From positions 62,001 to 126,000 of the forward strand of contig JAJCZS010000029.1 in NCBI GenBank assembly GCA_029262275.1: a stretch of 64,000 bases of DNA, given 5' to 3'. The DNA comes from Deltaproteobacteria bacterium (GTDB lineage: Bacteria > Desulfobacterota_D > UBA1144 > Nemesobacterales > UBA2774). Below the pieces are notes generated by a model. The model saw only the letters and a program-made list of their open reading frames with translations, did no database searches and had not been told where the DNA came from. Shown here in pieces: positions 1 through 10,122 of the stretch; positions within the stretch are counted from its first letter, which is position 1, and each line of letters begins with the position of its first letter. The translations under genes were made by a program, and so were the position numbers.

Positions 1-3000
1 GGATCGATATAATATTGGCGGAAACAACATTCGACACGCTAAATCTTAAAGCCGCCATATGTGGTATTAAAAACTTCTTAGATGAACATCCAGTGAAATT
101 ACCTCTCATGCTTTCAGTAACCATAACAGATGCTTCTGGGCGTACGTTGTCTGGTCAGACTATAGAAGCATTTTGGAACTCAGTAAGGCATGCGGACCCA
201 CTTAGTGTTGGTATAAATTGTGCACTTGGTGCTCAGGAAATGAGGCCCTATATAGAAGAGTTATCTAAAATAGCAGACTGTTACATCAGCTGTTATCCAA
301 ATGCCGGATTACCTAATCCGCTTAGCGAAACCGGATACGATGAAACACCGGATGACACTTCAGGATTTTTAGAGGAATTTGCTGAAAGCGGATTTATAAA
401 CATAGTAGGTGGATGCTGTGGTACAACACCTGATCATATTGGGGCGTTGGTAAATAAATCTAAAAGTATCACCCCTAGAGTTGTGCCAACTCTTACTCAA
501 GCAACTAGGTTGAGTGGACTTGAAGCACTTAATATTGGCCAGGACTCACCTTTCATAATGGTGGGAGAGCGCACAAACGTTACTGGCTCACCCAGGTTTG
601 CAAGGCTTATTAAAGAAGATGATTTTGATACAGCTCTCAGTGTAGCCAAACAGCAGGTAGAGAATGGAGCTAATATAATCGATATAAATTTCGATGAAGC
701 GCTCTTAGACGGTGAGGCTTGCATGAAAAGGTTCCTAAACCTGGTTGGCTCCGAGCCTGACATCTCTCGAGTTCCAATAATGATAGATAGCTCTAAATTC
801 ACAGTTATAGAAGAAGGGCTCAAATGCATTCAAGGGAAGGGAATTGTTAACTCCATAAGCTTAAAGGAAGGGGAAGACAAATTCCTAGAGCAGGCGGAGA
901 TAGTAATGCGCTACGGAGCTGCTGCTGTAGTCATGGCCTTTGATGAGAAAGGACAGGCCGCTACAAAAGAAGAGAAAATCCGTATTTGCGGGCGTGCTTA
1001 TAAGCTTTTGACTGAGAAAGTCGGCATGGACCCTAACGATATAATCTTTGACCCTAACGTGCTCACTGTAGCTACAGGAATTGAAGAACACAACAATTAC
1101 GCAGTAGATTTTATTGAAGCTGTACGTGAGATTAAGAAAGTGTGCCCTGGGGCTAAAACCAGCGGCGGTATAAGCAATATATCATTTTCCTTCCGTGGCA
1201 ATAATGTAGTAAGAGAAGCCATGCATAGCGCTTTCTTATATCACGCGATAAAAGCTGGTTTGGACATGGCAATCGTGAATGCCGGAATGCTAGAAGTATA
1301 TGAGAACATAGACAAAGAATTACTTCAAAAAGTAGAAGATGTACTTCTAAACAGAAACCCCGATGCGACAGAAGCTCTTATAGAACATGCAGAGCAAGTA
1401 AAGGGCTCTCAACAAACCAAAGAGAAAGACACCGAGAAATGGCGTGAGGGCACGGTCGAAGAAAGACTTTCTCACGCACTAGTGAAAGGTATTGTGGATT
1501 ATATAGATGAGGACACTGAGGAAGCACGGCAGAAATGTGATAAACCACTAGAGGTGATTGAAGGGCCACTTATGAACGGCATGAAAGTGGTAGGAAAGTT
1601 ATTTGGGGAAGGGAAGATGTTCTTACCTCAGGTTGTAAAAAGTGCCCGTGTTATGAAAAAAGCAGTTGCATTCCTCGAGCCATATATGGAAGCCGAGAAA
1701 GCCCGCTCGGGATCAGGGCAGGTTAAAGGCAAATTTGTAATAGCCACTGTTAAGGGCGATGTACACGATATAGGGAAGAACATCGTAGCCGTTGTGCTAG
1801 GATGCAACAACTATGAAGTTATAGATCTAGGAGTCATGGTAGCGTGTGACAACATTTTAAAAACAGCAAAGGATTTAAATGCAAATATTATTGGCCTTAG
1901 CGGACTTATAACCCCATCACTTGATGAGATGATCTATAACGCCTCTGAGATGGAGAGACAGGGCTTTAACACCCCTCTTCTAATTGGCGGAGCTACAACG
2001 AGCAAAGCACACACGGCTATTAAGATAGCGCCAGAATACAGTGGTGTTGTAAGCCATGTTCAGGATGCCTCACTAGTAGTAAATATTTGCAACGATCTGC
2101 TTAACCCTGAGAAATACGACAAAGTTGCAACTGAGCTTCAGTCAAAACACAAGGAGCTGCGCGAGCTTCACACCTCAACACAGCAGAAAACAAATTACTT
2201 ATCGATTGAAGAAGCTAGGTCTAAAGGATTTGAGAGCGATTGGGACAAAATTACTATCGATGTTCCTAAGAAACTAGGAACTCAGGTAATAGAGACTCCT
2301 GTCGAAGAAATCATCCCCTATATAGACTGGTCACCTCTATTTTGGGTTTGGGAGCTTAAAGGTTCATATCCAAAAATTTTGGAGCACAAAAAATGGGGTG
2401 AGCAAGCAAAGACTATATTTGACGATGCTCAGAAACTATTAGAACAAATTGTAAAGGAAAAACGCTTTAGACCAAGAGCCGTTTTATCATTCTGGCCTGC
2501 TAATAGTGTGGGTGATGATATAGAGATTTACTCAGACAATGCAAGGGATAAGATAATTTCCAAATTCTACACACTCCGTCAGCAAAAAGATAAGGGGCAG
2601 AATGAAACCTACCTGGGCTTATCAGATTTTATAGCTCCTAAAGAGTCAGGAAAGGAAGACTATATGGGAGGGTTTGTTGTAACAGCCGGGGAAGAGGTTG
2701 AGCATTTCTCTGAGAGTTTCAAAGATAATAATGATGATTACTCAGCCATTATGGTACAAGCACTCGGAGACCGTATTGCTGAGGCTCTGGCAGAGATGAC
2801 ACACAAAAAGGCCAGAGAGATTTGGGGCTACGGAGAAGAGGAGAATCTGTCTCCGGAGGACTTAACTAAAGAAAAATACAGGGGTATCAGACCGGCACCA
2901 GGCTATCCCGCATGCCCAGACCATACAGAGAAAGGCACACTCTGGCAGCTTCTGGATGTAGAGAAGAATATTGGAGCCAGCATAACAGAGAATTATGCCA

Positions 3001-3191
3001 TCTATCCTCCAAGCTCTGTAGCCGGACTTTATTTCGGTCATCCCGAGTCTAAATACTTCCACCTAGGACAGATAGATAGAGACCAGGTTGAAGAATACTC
3101 TAAACGAAAAGGAATATCAGTGTCTGAAGCTGAGAAATGGCTCAGGCCTAACTTGGGATATGATACATCCACTACCAAGCGGGCTGTATGA
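1..3191 (+). CDS. metH: Cobalamin-dependent methionine synthase (5' end cut by window)
   Basis: Transfers a methyl group from methyltetrahydrofolate to homocysteine through bound cobalamin, in the cytosol. The frame is open to base 3 with family-like sequence ahead of the first possible TTG at 15, so the N-terminus lies outside the window. Counting from that TTG: homocysteine-domain zinc cysteines at about 69 and 134-135 ([15 protein letters not shown]); pterin domain from about 180 ([10 protein letters not shown]); cobalamin motif DVHDIGKN at about 582-589, whose His is the lower cobalt ligand; C-terminal SAM-binding activation domain with [15 protein letters not shown] near 956. All four modules are present, so it is the full reactivatable type. 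Convergent with the next gene, four bases away. It works with metK and ahcY at 57.8-60.2 kb. Confidence 0.97.
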   Translation, partial: IDIILAETTFDTLNLKAAICGIKNFLDEHPVKLPLMLSVTITDASGRTLSGQTIEAFWNSVRHADPLSVGINCALGAQEMRPYIEELSKIADCYISCYPNAGLPNPLSETGYDETPDDTSGFLEEFAESGFINIVGGCCGTTPDHIGALVNKSKSITPRVVPTLTQATRLSGLEALNIGQDSPFIMVGERTNVTGSPRFARLIKEDDFDTALSVAKQQVENGANIIDINFDEALLDGEACMKRFLNLVGSEPDISRVPIMIDSSKFTVIEEGLKCIQGKGIVNSISLKEGEDKFLEQAEIVMRYGAAAVVMAFDEKGQAATKEEKIRICGRAYKLLTEKVGMDPNDIIFDPNVLTVATGIEEHNNYAVDFIEAVREIKKVCPGAKTSGGISNISFSFRGNNVVREAMHSAFLYHAIKAGLDMAIVNAGMLEVYENIDKELLQKVEDVLLNRNPDATEALIEHAEQVKGSQQTKEKDTEKWREGTVEERLSHALVKGIVDYIDEDTEEARQKCDKPLEVIEGPLMNGMKVVGKLFGEGKMFLPQVVKSARVMKKAVAFLEPYMEAEKARSGSGQVKGKFVIATVKGDVHDIGKNIVAVVLGCNNYEVIDLGVMVACDNILKTAKDLNANIIGLSGLITPSLDEMIYNASEMERQGFNTPLLIGGATTSKAHTAIKIAPEYSGVVSHVQDASLVVNICNDLLNPEKYDKVATELQSKHKELRELHTSTQQKTNYLSIEEARSKGFESDWDKITIDVPKKLGTQVIETPVEEIIPYIDWSPLFWVWELKGSYPKILEHKKWGEQAKTIFDDAQKLLEQIVKEKRFRPRAVLSFWPANSVGDDIEIYSDNARDKIISKFYTLRQQKDKGQNETYLGLSDFIAPKESGKEDYMGGFVVTAGEEVEHFSESFKDNNDDYSAIMVQALGDRIAEALAEMTHKKAREIWGYGEEENLSPEDLTKEKYRGIRPAPGYPACPDHTEKGTLWQLLDVEKNIGASITENYAIYPPSSVAGLYFGHPESKYFHLGQIDRDQVEEYSKRKGISVSEAEKWLRPNLGYDTSTTKRAV

Positions 3192-3195
3192 TGGA

Positions 3196-3573
3196 CTAGT
3201 TAGAATACTTCTTCAAAATTTCTACCAACTCTCTTGAAAACCTTGAGCGGGGCATAACAACATCACATCCAATCAAGACCGCTTGTTTTTTTAACTCCTC
3301 CTCCACATGAGGCATATAACCAAGCATAGTTACTCCCACTAACTCTGAGGTGGCTTTAATATTCTTTATTACCTCCATAGGATTTAACTTCTTAGAATTC
3401 AAATCAACTATTATCAAATTAGGTAGCGTGCTTGATAAAGACTCTATCAATCCGTCTGTATTCTTTACTATTTCCAGATTTACCCCTGCCTGTTTAGCAG
3501 CTTCTTTAATCTTAGAAGAAAAAAACATATCGTCTAATACTGCAACAACCCTTGTCTGTATGGCCTCACTCAT
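3196..3573 (-). CDS. Stand-alone receiver-like protein with degenerate active site
   Basis: A 125-residue protein with the length and hydrophobic pattern of a single response-regulator receiver domain and no output domain. The acidic pair (D14, D15) and the usual phosphoacceptor Asp (D57, IIVDLNS) are present. The switch Thr/Ser position is Gly (about 85, MLGYMPH), and the invariant Lys before Pro in the last loop is missing (VVMPRS, about 106-110). Phosphotransfer is therefore doubtful and a phosphorylation-independent role is possible. The start has a strong ribosome site (AGAGGAG). It is divergent from the HAD gene at 3637. No kinase is nearby. Confidence 0.75.
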   Translation of the reverse strand: MSEAIQTRVVAVLDDMFFSSKIKEAAKQAGVNLEIVKNTDGLIESLSSTLPNLIIVDLNSKKLNPMEVIKNIKATSELVGVTMLGYMPHVEEELKKQAVLIGCDVVMPRSRFSRELVEILKKYSN

Positions 3574-3636
3574 TTAATATACTCCTCTTAAACAATTCTA
3601 TATCAATGACTCGATATCTACAAAGAAGGTACAATC

Positions 3637-4344
3637 ATGAAAGACGCAAAGATAAACACAATATTTTTTGATGCAGCCGACACGCTGTTTTATATCAAAC
3701 AAGGCCTGGGAAATACATACGCCTCTGTAGCTAAGAAACACGGTGCTGATCCAAAGCCTGAGGATCTGAGAAAGGCTTTTTCAAAAGCTTTCACCACCGC
3801 ACCTCCACTTGCATTTGGACCAGTATCTCAAGAAGAAAGAAAACTTCTAGAGAAAAGTTACTGGAGAGATATTGTAGAGAACGTCTACAACGAGGTAGGT
3901 ATGTTTGAAGGGTTTGATGCGCACTTTGATGAGCTTTTTGAGGTATTTAGAAGTGATGCTTGGGAAATCTTTCCAGAGACTAAGAACGTATTAAACGACC
4001 TTAAAGAAAAGAACTACAAACTTGGAATTGTCTCTAATTTTGACTCAAGAGTATATGATGTGATGAACAACTTAGAGATACGCGAATACTTCGACAGCTT
4101 CGTGATTTCAAGTGAAGCGGGACATGCCAAACCTGATCCGAACATATTTCATATAGCGCTAAAAGACATAGGATCTGATCCGAAAGAATGTATTCATATC
4201 GGGGATAACATCTACAACGACTTTCATGGTGCTAGGTCTCTTGGTATACAAGCACTAGTGCTAGACAGAGAAAATGAATATGAATCAATTGGGGATCAAC
4301 ATAAGGTTTCTAACTTAGAGGATATCCATAAATTCTTGAAATAG
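3637..4344 (+). CDS. HAD-superfamily hydrolase (REG-2/HDHD3-like)
   Basis: A cytosolic 235-residue haloacid-dehalogenase-fold protein with an alpha-helical cap after motif I. Motif I is FFDAADTLF near residue 10: the nucleophile Asp is present, but the second Asp of the usual DxDxT is Ala. Motif II is VSNFD (about 125-130), motif III is the Lys in HAKPDPNIF (about 163), and motif IV is GDNIYNDFHGAR (about 189-200). Missing the general acid Asp is typical of some HAD subgroups and makes the exact reaction uncertain; a small-molecule phosphatase is the default guess. AAGAAGGT lies upstream of the ATG. Its stop codon sits inside a hairpin shared with hemB. Confidence 0.85.
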   Translation: MKDAKINTIFFDAADTLFYIKQGLGNTYASVAKKHGADPKPEDLRKAFSKAFTTAPPLAFGPVSQEERKLLEKSYWRDIVENVYNEVGMFEGFDAHFDELFEVFRSDAWEIFPETKNVLNDLKEKNYKLGIVSNFDSRVYDVMNNLEIREYFDSFVISSEAGHAKPDPNIFHIALKDIGSDPKECIHIGDNIYNDFHGARSLGIQALVLDRENEYESIGDQHKVSNLEDIHKFLK

Positions 4345-4356
4345 AGGCTCTATTTT
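4339..4356. terminator. Short AT-rich hairpin shared by convergent genes
   Basis: AAATAGA-GGC-TCTATTT is a perfect 7-bp stem with a 3-base loop, followed by TT. The stop codons of the HAD gene (4342-4344) and of hemB on the other strand (4350-4352) both fall inside it. It could act as a weak terminator in both directions, but the stem is AT-rich, so this is tentative. Confidence 0.4.
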
Positions 4357-5327
4357 CGGTTTAAAACTTTGGCTGCATCTTTTGCAAAATAGGTAAGTAT
4401 TAAATCAGCCCCGGCTCGTTTAATACTGATAAGAGTCTCCATCATCACAAGCTCCTCATCAATCCAACCAAGCTTACCGGCTGCTTTAACCATAGAGTAT
4501 TCACCACTTACGTTATATGCCGCTACAGGATGATCAAACTCTTCCCTAGCAGCTCTAATAACATCCAAATAAGGAAGTGCGGGCTTAACCATAACAATGT
4601 CGGCTCCTTCCTCAATGTCGAGCTCTATTTCTCTAAGCGCTTCTCTAACATTAGGGGGGTCCATCTGATAACTGCGCCTGTCACCAAACTGAGGGGGAGA
4701 CTCAGCAGCTTCTCTAAAAGGCCCGTAAAACGCTGAGGCATATTTTGCAGAATATGACATTATCGTAACGTTCTCGAAACCGTTCTCATCAAGCTCTTCC
4801 CTTATCACACCCACTCGCCCGTCCATCATATCAGATGGGGCAACCATATCTGCTCCAGCCTCAGCATGGGAGAGCGCCATATGAGCTAAATAATTTAGAG
4901 TCTCATCGTTATCCACATCACCATCTTTTATAATTCCGCAGTGACCATGGCTTGTATACTCACACATGCAGACATCTGTGATGACGATTATATCTTTTAC
5001 TTTCTTCTTTATTTCTCTGACGGCTTGTTGGATTATTCCGTTTTTGTCATATCCCTCAGTACCCATCTCGTCTTTTTGTGAGGGGATACCAAAGAGGAGT
5101 ACAGCTTTTATACCAAGTTTTTTTACTTCCCTAATCTCTTTGATAAGATTGTCTATGGATAGCTTGTATATGCCTGGCATCGATTTTACTGGCACTTTTT
5201 TGTTCTTTCCGGGCATAACAAACATTGGATAAATAAGATCATCCACACTGAGCTTGGTTTCTGCCACAAGTGCTCTGACATTAGAATTCTTTCTCAATCT
5301 TCTTGGACGATATGTTGGAAAATACAT
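4350..5327 (-). CDS. hemB: Delta-aminolevulinic acid dehydratase (porphobilinogen synthase)
   Basis: Condenses two 5-aminolevulinate molecules to porphobilinogen, the second common step of tetrapyrrole synthesis. The cysteine-rich zinc site is visible ([14 protein letters not shown]), marking the zinc-dependent type. The two active-site lysines lie in [12 protein letters not shown] and [11 protein letters not shown] chose ATG at 5327 ([13 protein letters not shown]), which matches the usual N-terminus. An in-frame ATG at 5414 would add 29 unfamiliar residues and lacks a ribosome site. Length from 5327 is 325 residues, normal for the family. Divergent from glnS. The product may feed heme or the cobalamin used by MetH. 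Confidence 0.95.
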   Translation of the reverse strand: MYFPTYRPRRLRKNSNVRALVAETKLSVDDLIYPMFVMPGKNKKVPVKSMPGIYKLSIDNLIKEIREVKKLGIKAVLLFGIPSQKDEMGTEGYDKNGIIQQAVREIKKKVKDIIVITDVCMCEYTSHGHCGIIKDGDVDNDETLNYLAHMALSHAEAGADMVAPSDMMDGRVGVIREELDENGFENVTIMSYSAKYASAFYGPFREAAESPPQFGDRRSYQMDPPNVREALREIELDIEEGADIVMVKPALPYLDVIRAAREEFDHPVAAYNVSGEYSMVKAAGKLGWIDEELVMMETLISIKRAGADLILTYFAKDAAKVLNRK

Positions 5328-5417
5328 GGTCTCTAAGTTTAATTGTTTTAAAGTTACTAAGCAATATTGCCGGCTACATTTATGATCTTTATGTCCGTTG
5401 ATGTTTGCAGGCAATAG

Positions 5418-5423
5418 TATAAT
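5418..5423 (+). promoter_or_regulatory. Possible -10 box for glnS
   Basis: A perfect TATAAT lies 29 bases before the glnS ATG at 5453. A TTGATG at 5398-5403 could serve as -35, but the spacer is only 14 bases, so only the -10 is convincing. A glnS transcript from here would have about 20 bases of leader containing the GGAG ribosome site. Confidence 0.4.
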
Positions 5424-5452
5424 ATTAATTCCCTCTCAACTTGGAGACAAAT

Positions 5453-7135
5453 ATGGAACAAGATAATAATAAAAGCCTCGACTTCATTCGTACAATCATT
5501 ACAGAAGACATGGCAAACAATAAGAACGAGGGTAGGGTAGCAACAAGGTTCCCACCCGAGCCCAATGGCCATCTCCATATAGGTCATGCAAAGTCTATTT
5601 GTCTTAATTTTGGTGTTGCAAAGGAATTCGGCGGCACCTGCAACCTTAGGTTTGATGATACAAACCCGACTAAAGAAAACACCGAATACGTTGAATCCAT
5701 TATGGAGGATGTAAAGTGGCTGGGGTTTAGCTGGGGTGACCGCTTATATTACGCATCTGATTACTTCCAGAATTTATATGATTATGCAATTCAATTAATT
5801 AAAGACGGCAAAGCCTATGTAGATAGTCTTAACGCAGACCAAATAAGAGAGCATAGAGGAACCCTTAACGAACCGGGAAAAGAAAGTCCATTTAGGAATA
5901 GACCGGTTGAAGAGAGTATTGATCTTTTTGAACGTATGAAGAGTGGCGAGTTTGATGAGGGCGCACATGTGCTGAGAGCAAAAGTCGATATGGCTTCTGG
6001 TAATTTGAATATGCGTGACCCCATAATGTATCGCATACTAAAACAGCCACACCATAGAACTGGTGACACTTGGTCAATCTACCCAATGTACGATTTTGCA
6101 CATGGGCAGTCCGACTCGATAGAAAAAATTACACACTCTCTGTGCACACTTGAGTTTGAAGCCCACAGACCACTATACAATTGGTTTGTAGACGAGCTAG
6201 GTATTTACGCACCAAGACAGATAGAATTTGCGAGATTAAATTTGACTTATACAGTGATGAGCAAAAGAAAGCTTATGCAACTTGTAACCGAGGGGCAAGT
6301 ATCTGGCTGGGATGATCCTAGAATGCCGACATTATCAGGACTCAGAAGAAGAGGCTATACGGCTAACTCAATTAAAACCTTCTGTGATAAAATTGGCGTT
6401 ACTAAACACGACAGCGTAACGGATGTGGCACTTCTTGAGCACAGCTTAAGAGATGATTTAAATAAAACAGCCCCACGTGTAATGGGTGTCTTAAACCCAC
6501 TAAAGGTTGTTATAACTAATTATCCCGAAGATCAATCTGAAGAATTGGACGCCGTGAACAACCCAGAGGATGAGAGCGCAGGCAAGAGGAAAGTTCCGTT
6601 CAGTAGAGAGCTCTATATTGAAAGAGACGACTTTATGGAAGACCCTCCAAAGAAATTCTACCGACTTTCTCCGGGAAGAGAGGTTAGATTTAGGTATGCC
6701 TATTTCTTAACCTGCACAGATGTCATAAAAGATGAGAGCGGCAATATAATTGAAATTCACTGCACTTACGACCCTGAGACCAAGGGTGGAAACGCACCAG
6801 ACGGAAGAAAAGTTAAAGCAACCATTCATTGGGTCTCAGCTAAATATGGAATTAAGAGAGAAGTAAGATTATATGACAGACTGTTTACTGATCCTGACCC
6901 GGAGCATAATAAAGAAGGAAAAGAATTCACAGAATTTCTAAATCCCGACTCCCTTACTGTACTTAAAGAATGTTATCTTGAACCAAGTCTTGCTGATGTT
7001 AAGCCGGGTGTTAATTATCAGTTTGAAAGACTGGGTTATTTTATTACAGATCCAGATGTTTCTGATGATGGACAGACAGTATTTAACAGAACCGTCACAC
7101 TTAGAGATGCGTGGGCTAAAGCGAAGGGCAGATAA
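5453..7135 (+). CDS. glnS: Glutaminyl-tRNA synthetase
   Basis: Class I synthetase charging tRNA-Gln directly. It has the HIGH-type motif [12 protein letters not shown] near residue 36, the KMSKS-type VMSKRK near 265, and a C-terminal beta-barrel anticodon region with [15 protein letters not shown]. About 560 residues, the normal bacterial length. The frame is open back to a TTG at 5441, but GGAG at 5443-5446 is correctly spaced for ATG at 5453, which I take as the start. Having GlnRS suggests direct glutaminylation rather than sole reliance on GatCAB. Convergent with the PurN-like gene six bases downstream. Confidence 0.96.
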   Translation: MEQDNNKSLDFIRTIITEDMANNKNEGRVATRFPPEPNGHLHIGHAKSICLNFGVAKEFGGTCNLRFDDTNPTKENTEYVESIMEDVKWLGFSWGDRLYYASDYFQNLYDYAIQLIKDGKAYVDSLNADQIREHRGTLNEPGKESPFRNRPVEESIDLFERMKSGEFDEGAHVLRAKVDMASGNLNMRDPIMYRILKQPHHRTGDTWSIYPMYDFAHGQSDSIEKITHSLCTLEFEAHRPLYNWFVDELGIYAPRQIEFARLNLTYTVMSKRKLMQLVTEGQVSGWDDPRMPTLSGLRRRGYTANSIKTFCDKIGVTKHDSVTDVALLEHSLRDDLNKTAPRVMGVLNPLKVVITNYPEDQSEELDAVNNPEDESAGKRKVPFSRELYIERDDFMEDPPKKFYRLSPGREVRFRYAYFLTCTDVIKDESGNIIEIHCTYDPETKGGNAPDGRKVKATIHWVSAKYGIKREVRLYDRLFTDPDPEHNKEGKEFTEFLNPDSLTVLKECYLEPSLADVKPGVNYQFERLGYFITDPDVSDDGQTVFNRTVTLRDAWAKAKGR

Positions 7136-7141
7136 AATCCA

Positions 7142-7906
7142 CTAGCCTGCGTATTGTAATCCTGCTTGCTCTAACTTAACTCCATCCATATATACATTAT
7201 TTTCACTGTCCACTCCCAAACAACCCTTTGCAATTAAATTGTGCACCGCATAGGGGAATATCTTCCATTCTCCCTCTTCTCTGATTTTCTCATTCATAGG
7301 ATCTTTATCTTTTTCAGAACAGCCTTTTAGCGATATTGATGTGGATTGTATTAGAGAAGAGCCAAAGCGCTCATCCACACTTTGTAGGAATACTGTGCAC
7401 TTAATACTATCTTCTCCGGCTCTTAATGCCTGAACTGAGGCGTCCACCCCTGTAATGAGATAATCTTTCGTAATATCCCCTGGGTAGAGATTGATTACTT
7501 TATTTTTATATCTATTTAAAAATAGGCTCCCGAGTCTTCTTCTATAGCCTGCAAGTACTATCAAATCCGGGCTGCATACAGCCTCTATCTGGGAGATTAC
7601 GGCTGCGTCATAGTAGCTTCTCATTATTTCATCGTTTGGATCACTACTGGTTAGCTCAAAAAATTTCTTAGAACTAAGATTAACAACCGGAATGTCATAT
7701 TCCTCAGCTATTCGAGCCCCCTTACAATTAGGAACATTTGTGAACACAACATCTACTCTCCCATAGTCTTTCTCACCCAGTCTTTCAAGACGCTTTTGTT
7801 CTTCATAAATAGCTATAAAATTTGTGCCGGAGCCTGATAATAATACGGCGACACTCATAGGTTTATTGGTAGGATTATAAATTAGCTCTATCTCAGATTT
7901 ATTCAT
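7142..7906 (-). CDS. PurN-like formyltransferase-fold protein with altered catalytic residues
   Basis: Resembles phosphoribosylglycinamide formyltransferase (purine synthesis): LLSGSGTNF near 22-30, PDLIVLAGYRR near 113-123. In active PurN the catalytic triad is Asn-x-His-Pro plus a later Asp. Here the first site reads NLYPGD (N139 kept, His replaced by Tyr141), the TVH position is TVF (Phe173) and the Asp position is Phe (ERFGSS, about 181). At 254 residues it is about 50 longer than typical PurN, mainly at the C-terminus. The fold call is good, but formyl transfer looks unlikely. ATG at 7858 (MSVAVLLSG) is an alternative start closer to the usual N-terminus; neither has a clear ribosome site. 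Confidence 0.75.
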   Translation of the reverse strand: MNKSEIELIYNPTNKPMSVAVLLSGSGTNFIAIYEEQKRLERLGEKDYGRVDVVFTNVPNCKGARIAEEYDIPVVNLSSKKFFELTSSDPNDEIMRSYYDAAVISQIEAVCSPDLIVLAGYRRRLGSLFLNRYKNKVINLYPGDITKDYLITGVDASVQALRAGEDSIKCTVFLQSVDERFGSSLIQSTSISLKGCSEKDKDPMNEKIREEGEWKIFPYAVHNLIAKGCLGVDSENNVYMDGVKLEQAGLQYAG

Positions 7907-7965
7907 AAATACATCTATCCATTAGAAATCATTTGCAATATTAATCAGTTCAGGGAAATTATATC

Positions 7966-7971
7966 TATAAT
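7966..7971 (+). promoter_or_regulatory. -10 box close to cdsA start
   Basis: A perfect TATAAT ends six bases before the cdsA ATG at 7978, so a standard initiation site would fall at or next to the start codon. There is no Shine-Dalgarno sequence in front of this ATG. No good -35 is seen 17 bases upstream. Confidence 0.4.
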
Positions 7972-7977
7972 AATACT

Positions 7978-8841
7978 ATGAGCAACCCCATTCAAAGACT
8001 ACTCACGGCTATAATAGCAGTTCCGATAATGTATGTAATCTTCTTAATAGGAGGCATACTCTATCTTCTTTTTTTCCTTGCACTCATATTCGCTGGACAA
8101 CTTGAGTACCAAAAACTGCTCGAATCAAAGAACTTACCCAACGAAAAAATTCTTGGAATCATCTCATCACTGCTGATGGGATTGTCTGCCTATTTAGGTT
8201 ACTACTACTTCACTTTCTGTTTCACTGCTGTGGTGTTGGTCATACTTATTTTAGACCTACGGAAAGGTGATTTCAGCCAAACGGTTACAAACATCGGTGC
8301 TACGATTTTTGGAGTAATTTATCTGGGCTGGCTTCTTAGTCACGGCATATTACTTAGGAATTTAGATCAGTTTGAGAACATTAGGGCATATGCATATAAC
8401 AACCAAGGTCTTTCAGATCTAGGCTTTTTTCTAGTAGTTTTCGCAGTGGCATGCACTTTTTTAAATGACACAGGTGCCTACTACACTGGCAAAATGATGG
8501 GCAAAAACAAACTCGCCCCAAAAATTAGTCCGGCTAAAACCATTGAAGGCACAGTTGGCGGAATAGTGGTTTGTATTATTACGGGATTAATAGTGAATTA
8601 TCTCTTTGGAAACCCACTTAGTTCCGACTGGACCATAGCCTTTGCACTGCTGGTTGCAATTGCCGCTATATTGGGCGATCTTGTTGAATCCTCCATAAAA
8701 CGGGGAGCGGGTATCAAAGACTCAGGAGATATAGTTCCGGGACACGGCGGAGTTCTGGATAGATTTGACAGCCTTATTTTTGTATTTCCAGTCTCTTATT
8801 ATTTTATAATACTTTACTACAGCATGCATGGAGCAATTTAA
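7978..8841 (+). CDS. cdsA: Phosphatidate cytidylyltransferase
   Basis: Makes CDP-diacylglycerol from phosphatidate and CTP, the branch point for membrane phospholipids. It is an integral inner-membrane enzyme of 287 residues with several hydrophobic helices from residue 8 on. The diagnostic C-terminal signature is present at about 230-260 (GDLVESSIKRGAGIKDSGD, then PGHGGVLDRFDS), carrying the metal-binding aspartates. It is usually next to an undecaprenyl synthase gene, which is not seen here. It precedes the mla operon, with a hairpin between them. Confidence 0.94.
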   Translation: MSNPIQRLLTAIIAVPIMYVIFLIGGILYLLFFLALIFAGQLEYQKLLESKNLPNEKILGIISSLLMGLSAYLGYYYFTFCFTAVVLVILILDLRKGDFSQTVTNIGATIFGVIYLGWLLSHGILLRNLDQFENIRAYAYNNQGLSDLGFFLVVFAVACTFLNDTGAYYTGKMMGKNKLAPKISPAKTIEGTVGGIVVCIITGLIVNYLFGNPLSSDWTIAFALLVAIAAILGDLVESSIKRGAGIKDSGDIVPGHGGVLDRFDSLIFVFPVSYYFIILYYSMHGAI

Positions 8842-8851
8842 CCCTGTTTCC

Positions 8852-8874
8852 CAGTAGCGCTGCTGTATTTTGTT
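8852..8874 (+). terminator. Possible terminator after cdsA
   Basis: CAGTA-GCGC-TGCTG forms a 5-bp stem (one G-T pair) with a 4-base loop, immediately followed by TATTTTGTT. Position, 10 bases after the cdsA stop, fits an intrinsic terminator, though the stem is short. Confidence 0.4.
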
Positions 8875-8880
8875 ACACAA

Positions 8881-8909
8881 TTGACTCTAATTAATGTTCT
8901 GTGTTAACC
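8881..8909 (+). promoter_or_regulatory. Possible promoter of the mla operon
   Basis: TTGACT at 8881-8886 is a good -35. The -10 region about 17 bases on (TTAACC/TAACCT) is poor. The position between the cdsA hairpin and the first mla gene supports it, but the match is one-sided. Confidence 0.3.
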
Positions 8910-8972
8910 TCACCTTAAATCCACAAAGAGGGCGAACATTTCATAGACTATCAAGCAACATAGACGGTTATA

Positions 8973-10121
8973 ATGACAAAACCACATACAACAACTACGA
9001 GACCCTCTCTTGAAATTATAAAAGAGAATAACAATACACTTAGGCTCAAAGTTAAGGGTTCCTTGAATGCCTATACAACCGCTGTTATATGGAATGATTC
9101 TCTATCAGAGTTTAAAAAAACAAACCCAAAAGAATTAATACTTGACGGAGCAGGAATCGATTACTGTGACGCCTCTGGTATCGCTTTTATAACCGATCTT
9201 AGAATTAAACAAGATGAAGCAGGCGGGGCCTACAAAGTAGAAGGGCTCTCAGATGAAATAAACAAACTATATAAACTCTTTGATCCTAAGGATTTTGAAA
9301 AACCTGAGGAAATAGAATCTAAAGTCTCAGAAAACAAAATAGAAGCCGCAGGCAGATTAGGTTATGCCGCCTGGGAAGAATTGAAAATAAATATAGTTTT
9401 CACTGGTCGTGTTACCGTAGCTCTATTTCAGGCACTACTTCGTCCAGACAAGATTAGATGGCGGGATGTATTTGTCACATCAGAGAAATTTGGAGCAAAT
9501 GCTCTATTTATAATAGCACTTGTGAACTTTCTAGTAGGGCTTGTAATTGCTTTTCAGTCAGCCGTTCCCATGAAACAATACGGAGCCCAGATATTTGTGG
9601 CTGACCTACTGGTTATCGCATATTTTAAAGAGTTAGGTCCTCTTATGACAGCATTTGTTGTAAACGGCAGAAGCGGATCTGCCTTTGCAGCGGAGCTTGG
9701 AACAATGAAGGTAAACGAGGAGCTTGATGCACTTGATACTATGGGGCTAGATCCAGTTCCTTTTCTGGTTGTGCCAAAAGTAATTGCTTCTGTAGCTATG
9801 CTGCCGCTACTAACAGTCTTTGGAAACCTCTTTGGACTAATCGGAGGACTGGTTGTTATGTTTTCTCTCGGCTTTACCTTTTCTACATATATAAATCAGC
9901 TTACAATTGCAGCCACATACGGAATGCTGCTAGCGGGATTATTCAAAACACTCTTTTTTGCTGTAATTATTGCTGGCGTTGGTTGTCTTGCTGGAATGAG
10001 AGCAGCAAAAGGACCTTCTGCTGTAGGTGATGCTGCTACAAAAGCTGTGGTTGTAGGAATAGTGCTAATGATCTTAGTAGATGGTTTGTTCGGAGTCATA
10101 TACTACATTTTGGGAATATAA
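8973..10121 (+). CDS. mlaE: MlaE-type ABC permease with N-terminal STAS domain
   Basis: Permease of the Mla/MCE phospholipid transporter between inner and outer membrane. Residues about 15-110 form a STAS domain (ILDGAGIDYCDASGIAFI, with the conserved D-x-SG), the module that is a separate protein, MlaB, in Escherichia coli. About residues 130-382 are the permease with about five membrane helices and the family stretch GRSGSAFAAELGTMKVNEEL. The fusion fixes a 1:1 ratio of STAS and permease. First gene of a four-gene operon; its stop is followed one base later by the mlaF start. Confidence 0.9.
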   Translation: MTKPHTTTTRPSLEIIKENNNTLRLKVKGSLNAYTTAVIWNDSLSEFKKTNPKELILDGAGIDYCDASGIAFITDLRIKQDEAGGAYKVEGLSDEINKLYKLFDPKDFEKPEEIESKVSENKIEAAGRLGYAAWEELKINIVFTGRVTVALFQALLRPDKIRWRDVFVTSEKFGANALFIIALVNFLVGLVIAFQSAVPMKQYGAQIFVADLLVIAYFKELGPLMTAFVVNGRSGSAFAAELGTMKVNEELDALDTMGLDPVPFLVVPKVIASVAMLPLLTVFGNLFGLIGGLVVMFSLGFTFSTYINQLTIAATYGMLLAGLFKTLFFAVIIAGVGCLAGMRAAKGPSAVGDAATKAVVVGIVLMILVDGLFGVIYYILGI

Positions 10122-10122
10122 A

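Noticed and set aside
5328-5414. Upstream ATG of hemB at 5414
   Set aside because: The added 29 residues are unlike HemB N-termini, and there is no ribosome site; 5327 fits the family.
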